Positions 12,388 to 13,325 of a stretch of DNA of 13,325 nt are shown here, piece after piece. Within the stretch, counting starts at the first letter, position 1; each line of letters begins with the position of its first letter. Source of the DNA: JANNHK01 sp034408875 (GTDB lineage: Bacteria > Actinomycetota > Acidimicrobiia > IMCC26256 > PALSA-610); assembly GCA_034408875.1 (NCBI GenBank), contig JAWXCJ010000084.1:1-13325 (forward strand), given 5' to 3'. Position numbers and translations under genes: made by a program. The notes under the pieces were generated by a model. The model made no database searches. It had not been told where the DNA came from and saw only the letters and a program-made list of their open reading frames with translations.

Positions 12388-13325
12388 ATGGCTTCCGAGC
12401 ACGAACGCCGGCTCCATGAATACGAGCAGCAAGTCGACCAACTCCAGGAAATGATCAAAGGCCTCGAAGAGGAGGTCGTCGTCCTGCGCCGCCGCCTTGC
12501 TGACGCCCCCAAGCGGGTCCGCACCCTCGAAGAGCGCCTGCTCGAGACCAAGGGCCAGCTCGCCCAAGCCGTCTCCCAGAACGAAAAGCTCTCCGCCACC
12601 CTCCGCGAGGCACGCGAGCACATCGCGGCGCTGCGCGAGGAGGTCGACAAGCTCACCATGCCCCCGTCGGCCTACGGCACCTACCTCGGCCGCAACGACG
12701 ACGGCACCGTCGACATCTTCACCGCCGGGCGCAAGATGCGGGTCGCGATGCACCCCGAGATCCAAGACGAAGAACTGCGCCGCGGCCAGGAAGTCGTGCT
12801 CAACGAGTCGCTCAACGTCGTGCTCGCCCGTTCGTTCGACGTGTCGGGCGAAGTCGTCACGCTCAGAGAAGTGATGGAAGACGGCACCCGTGCACTCGTC
12901 ACCGGCCGCGCCGACGAAGAACGCGTGTGTGAACTCTCCGACGAGCTGATAGCGGGCGAGCGGCTCCGCGCCGGCGACCACCTGTTGATGGAGGGACGCT
13001 CCGGGCTGCTGCTCGAGAAGCTGCCCCGCCCCGAGGTCGAAGAACTGTTGCTCGAAGAGGTCCCGGACGTGTCGTACGACGACGTCGGCGGTCTCGACGA
13101 CCAGATCGAGATGATCAAGGACGCGGTCGAGTTGCCGTACCTGTACGGCGACCTCTTCAAGGAACACGAACTCGAGCCGCCCAAGGGCATCCTGTTGTAC
13201 GGCCCTCCCGGTTGCGGCAAGACGCTCATCGCCAAGGCCGTCGCCAACTCGCTCGCCAAGCGCGTCGCCGAGAAGACCGGCAACAAGAAGGCGAAGTCGT
13301 ACTTCATCAACGTGAAGGGCCCCGA
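12388..13325 (+). CDS. arc: Pup-proteasome AAA+ ATPase (Mpa/ARC), 5' part, cut by the window end
   Basis: The first 312 residues of a protein usually near 600. Mpa/ARC forms a hexameric ring on the 20S proteasome, binds the degradation tag Pup through its coiled coils, and unfolds the tagged protein. Visible in order: a long coiled coil at about 4-90 (for example HEYEQQVDQLQEMIKGLEEE), the double OB-fold interdomain from about 95 to 210 (AYGTYLGRNDDGTVDIF at its start), the AAA+ entry PDVSYDDVGGLDDQIEMIKD (226-245) and Walker A GPPGCGKT (272-279). Walker B, sensors and the C-terminal proteasome-docking tail lie beyond 13325. The ATG at 12388 follows a purine-rich ribosome binding site and starts the coiled coil as in relatives. 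The dop, pup and prcBA genes probably follow downstream, but are not seen. Confidence 0.94.
   Translation, partial: MASEHERRLHEYEQQVDQLQEMIKGLEEEVVVLRRRLADAPKRVRTLEERLLETKGQLAQAVSQNEKLSATLREAREHIAALREEVDKLTMPPSAYGTYLGRNDDGTVDIFTAGRKMRVAMHPEIQDEELRRGQEVVLNESLNVVLARSFDVSGEVVTLREVMEDGTRALVTGRADEERVCELSDELIAGERLRAGDHLLMEGRSGLLLEKLPRPEVEELLLEEVPDVSYDDVGGLDDQIEMIKDAVELPYLYGDLFKEHELEPPKGILLYGPPGCGKTLIAKAVANSLAKRVAEKTGNKKAKSYFINVKGP

Noticed and set aside
12259..13167. 302-codon minus-strand open frame opposite the proteasome ATPase gene
   Set aside because: Its leucine/acid-rich translation mirrors the coiled-coil and AAA+ codons of the real gene; no independent motif or ribosome binding site.

Overview
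The window reads as one stretch of a high-GC actinobacterial chromosome, most likely from the Acidimicrobiia or a neighbouring class. The grounds are very high GC, many GTG starts, 4-bp GTGA gene overlaps, a Pup-proteasome ATPase (Mpa/ARC) beside a TrmI methyltransferase (a pairing also seen in Mycobacterium), and a MarP-like membrane protease. Class-level placement is an inference. I see no tRNA, rRNA, CRISPR array, transposase or phage module.

Left part (1-2400, minus strand): a two-gene operon encoding a cytoplasmic-looking GH84 beta-N-acetylglucosaminidase and a family 2 glycosyltransferase, joined by a GTGA overlap. A GC-rich palindrome lies just past the second gene. A 54-bp divergent intergenic region separates this operon from the plus-strand genes. 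Centre-left (2455-6581, plus strand): an AMP-forming acyl-CoA ligase, a short VOC/glyoxalase-like protein that seems to lack an internal block, a perfect 16-bp inverted repeat, and a fused NDP-forming acyl-CoA synthetase with the ATP-grasp domain first. This suggests fatty or organic acid activation. A PBP4-type D-Ala-D-Ala carboxypeptidase follows (6539-7915).

Centre-right (7979-11902, plus strand): a tight run of seven genes. Three are small membrane-associated proteins (one holin-X-like, two unrecognised). They are followed by a MoaD/ThiS-type sulfur carrier ending in GGAQ, a TtuA-like tRNA 2-thiolation enzyme with all zinc and [4Fe-4S] cysteines, TrmI (m1A58 tRNA methyltransferase) and a MarP-like serine protease. 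The sulfur carrier, TtuA and TrmI look like a tRNA T-loop modification cassette. This is the most interesting unit in the window.

Right end (11924-13325): a small ferredoxin with an Asp in the second cluster position (minus strand) diverges from the Pup-proteasome ATPase gene, which runs off the window. Their 227-bp shared upstream region holds an operator-like palindrome over an extended -10 element, a small hairpin and a perfect 15-bp tandem duplication.

Two copies of a short dispersed repeat (13-bp and 11-bp identical ends, variable core) are present. One is past the glycosyltransferase. The other is inside the TtuA-like gene, where it is translated as an expanded loop of the C-terminal zinc knuckle.
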